This document shows positions 63,743-64,000 of a stretch of DNA of 64,000 nt, one piece after another. The notes beneath the pieces are model-generated. The model made no database searches, was not told where the DNA came from, and saw only the letters and a program-made list of their open reading frames with translations. Source of the stretch: Tigriopus japonicus (Eukaryota; Arthropoda; Copepoda; Harpacticoida; Harpacticidae); NCBI GenBank assembly GCA_010645155.1, contig CM021317.1:9435853-9499852 (forward strand), read 5' to 3'. Positions within the stretch are counted from its first letter, which is position 1. Every line of letters begins with the position of its first letter. Position numbers and translations under genes: made by a program.

Positions 63743-63815
63743 TATTTTCCATCATTGATCGTTTACTCATATAATTCTTCACGCACATATTTATCCTCGC
63801 TCAGGATCTCCTATG

Positions 63816-63821
63816 AATAAA
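63816..63821 (+). terminator. Poly(A) signal for the SLC23 gene
   Basis: AATAAA occurs 74 bp after the TGA stop codon and is followed by a T-rich stretch, supporting the last exon. Confidence 0.65.
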
Positions 63822-63906
63822 CATTTTATTTTAAGTGGATCAAGTAAGAAATGCCAAGTATAAATAGGTTTGATTGTTCCATATTAGATAACAGAAAAGT
63901 GTAGAG

Positions 63907-64000
63907 CAGGGGTTCTCAACCTATGGGTATTTACCCAAAATTGGGTAAATTTGACTTTCTGTTGGGTAAATTTGTGTCCGAAAAATTGGAAAAAACTTGT
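63907..64000 (+). mobile_element. hAT-like terminus, runs off the window
   Basis: CAGGGGTTCTCAACCTATGG followed by repeated TTGGGTAAATTTG words is the classic form of a hAT terminal repeat. The 8 bp before it (GTGTAGAG) would be the target duplication to look for downstream. The element continues past position 64000. Confidence 0.5.

Overview
This is eukaryotic, animal nuclear DNA. It is AT-rich by eye, its genes are broken by GT-AG introns (and one GC-AG intron), AATAAA signals follow the stop codons, and the space between genes is littered with small transposon relics. The gene families point to an arthropod, and the short introns (72-95 bp) mixed with long ones fit a crustacean such as a copepod. 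That species-level guess is weak.

All five gene models that I could assemble exon by exon lie on the + strand. (1) 5601-7190 is a four-exon type II membrane protein resembling an invertebrate family of putative glycosyltransferases. (2) 8086-11408 is an eight-exon secreted protein with a PAN/Apple-like domain and an unrecognised Cys-containing C-terminal half. (3) 29473-38962 is a two-exon cell-surface immunoglobulin-superfamily protein whose single visible intron is about 7.6 kb. (4) 39594-40141 is a small secreted MORN-repeat protein, followed at 41255-44983 by a trypsin-like serine protease with an intact catalytic triad. The protease's first visible exon looks like a further MORN unit. 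(5) 54341-63742 is an eleven-exon SLC23 (nucleobase-ascorbate) transporter with a complete signature motif.

Repeats are the second theme. They include a 1.1-kb hAT-like element with an 8-bp target duplication, a two-copy long-TIR MITE family (11.6 and 50.1 kb), a tRNA-derived SINE family (50.6 and 62.7 kb), two matching LINE 3'-end fragments (42.3 and 53.8 kb), a decayed LINE reverse transcriptase (3.5-4.2 kb), and several foldback elements. Many of them sit inside introns. By contrast, about 14.3-26.6 kb is repeat-poor, has no gene I can support, and lies upstream of the Ig gene; it may be regulatory sequence or an unseen 5' intron.

Less certain material includes a minus-strand membrane-protein reading frame at 45.3-45.8 kb with one in-frame TGA and a diverged inverted copy inside the protease intron. 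There is also a region open in several frames at 51.8-52.4 kb. All exon borders were read by eye from splice consensus and phase; no transcript or database evidence was available.
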